NCBI GenBank assembly: GCA_951812725.1 | Contig: OX638330.1 | Location: forward strand, 2,108,001-2,172,000 | Length of the DNA: 64,000 nt | Direction of reading: 5' to 3' | Source of the DNA: an uncultured Caldilineaceae bacterium | GTDB lineage: Bacteria > Chloroflexota > Anaerolineae > Caldilineales > Caldilineaceae | Shown here: positions 63,389-64,000 of the stretch, piece by piece | Layout of the letters: every line of letters starts with the position of its first letter | How positions within the stretch are numbered: the stretch's first letter is position 1 | Program-made: the position numbers and the translations under genes | The notes under the pieces: generated by a model | What the model saw: only the letters and a program-made list of their open reading frames with translations | The model's database searches: none | What the model was told of the DNA's origin: nothing

Positions 63389-64000
63389 TCAGCCCAAGCG
63401 CTCGACGACCAGACGCATGGCCTGCGCGGTACGCTCTTTCCAGTCTGAAGAGAGCCGACGAATTGTGTTGGTGGTCAACCTGAAAAGACATATGGCTTCC
63501 CGTAGGTTGAGTTCCTCGGAGTCCCATGGGTAGCGGGCGAGGGCTGCAGCTCGGAGCCTTTGGTGGTAAACAGTGCTGGCGTCGGCCTTGCGGTTTTGTC
63601 GGAAAGTTGATGCCCATTTTAGGTGTGCCAGGAAGTTTCCAATGTCCAACATCGGGTCTCCCGGGCCAGCCTCCTCAAAATCGACGATTGCTACTCGTCC
63701 GTCGGGCAATAGGAGCATCTGATCATCATAGAGGTCATTGTGCGCGGTGGCCGAGGGCCGCCAGGACTTAGCGAATGGGTCCAAAATGCGGATAGCCGCG
63801 CCGAAGAACTGCCAGGCTTCGTCGGCTTCGTTCAACGCATGATTGAAAGTACGCTTTGCCCGTCGATAGGCACCTTGCAGATCGAAGGCGCGGTCGTCTG
63901 ATTGGGATGGGGCAACCCATAGGGGTTCCAGTGCGTTCAGCACTGTCTCCGGGTCGGGAGGCTTCCCCCTGCGCATGAGCCGTCGTACGTTCTTTCCTGG
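63389..64000 (-). CDS. Aminoglycoside phosphotransferase-family kinase, C-terminal part (5' end outside window)
   Basis: The frame is open to the right edge, so at least 203 residues are present and the N-terminal lobe with the ATP-binding Lys is missing. The catalytic loop reads HNDLYDDQMLLL, where the usual HxDxxxxN motif has Gln instead of Asn. The metal-binding segment is VAIVDFEEAGPGDPMLDIG, with Asp-Phe-Glu where DFD or DFE is normal. Such kinases phosphorylate small molecules such as sugars, choline or antibiotics; the substrate is not known. An ATG at 63976 is internal and not likely the real start. Confidence 0.8.
   Translation of the reverse strand, partial: PGKNVRRLMRRGKPPDPETVLNALEPLWVAPSQSDDRAFDLQGAYRRAKRTFNHALNEADEAWQFFGAAIRILDPFAKSWRPSATAHNDLYDDQMLLLPDGRVAIVDFEEAGPGDPMLDIGNFLAHLKWASTFRQNRKADASTVYHQRLRAAALARYPWDSEELNLREAICLFRLTTNTIRRLSSDWKERTAQAMRLVVERLG

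Noticed and set aside
1..64000. tRNA, rRNA and riboswitch genes
   Set aside because: Reading by eye found no T-loop/anticodon arrangement, no rRNA-like sequence and no known riboswitch consensus. A covariance-model scan would be needed to exclude them fully.

Overview
The window reads as one contig of a free-living or symbiotic bacterium with moderately high GC, most likely a member of the Chloroflexota (Anaerolineae/Caldilineae type). This is an inference. It rests on secreted proteins with TP-rich linkers, an archaeal-type HMG-CoA synthase, a stand-alone bacterial Elp3, a membrane-anchored BdbD/BdbC thiol-oxidation pair and the pth-mfd gene order. No rRNA or tRNA gene and no CRISPR array was seen.

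Layout. 1-5.5 kb: the tail of HMG-CoA synthase, then mfd and pth on the minus strand. 5.5-13 kb: an intergenic zone with dispersed repeats, a secreted FN3/leucine-rich-repeat protein, an anchored surface protein and a disulfide-formation operon whose DsbB-like protein carries a fused cytochrome c. 13-18.2 kb: sugar and acid metabolism (SDR, lactonase, 2-hydroxyacid dehydrogenase, creatininase-like amidohydrolase, epimerase). 18.3-27.1 kb: zinc-ribbon coiled-coil protein, Flp-like pilin, ComF, ribosome hibernation factor, glycosyltransferase, NYN nuclease and two metallopeptidases. 27.2-38.1 kb: a complete phosphate system (response regulator, sensor kinase, pstS, pstC, pstA, pstB, arsenate reductase, phoU). 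It has a Pho-box-like array in front and a pstS made of two almost identical fused copies. 38.6-44.3 kb: a lipoprotein, Elp3 head-to-head with a Trm9-like methyltransferase, galactokinase and an FMN-barrel protein. 44.3-47.5 kb: a scrap island with IS3-family relics, a degenerate repeat array, broken ORFs and copies of the dispersed repeat. 47.5-57 kb: BtrH-like protein, MFS exporter, S9 peptidase, two polytopic glycosyltransferases and a secreted ADP-ribosylglycohydrolase-like protein. 57-62.8 kb: a six-gene MacAB-type export operon. The window ends inside an APH-type kinase.

Two things stand out. The first is a dispersed intergenic repeat of about 275 bp with three full-length copies and several partial ones. 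Its 55-56 nt core folds on paper into a three-way junction, and two of its stems covary between copies. The second is the Elp3/Trm9-like gene pair, which would form a bacterial counterpart of the eukaryotic cm5U to mcm5U wobble-uridine pathway. The phosphate operon adds a cluster of its own: the fused PstS duplication, a strong hairpin between pstS and pstC, an arsenate reductase inside the operon, and TTAACA direct repeats that recur upstream of the MacAB operon.
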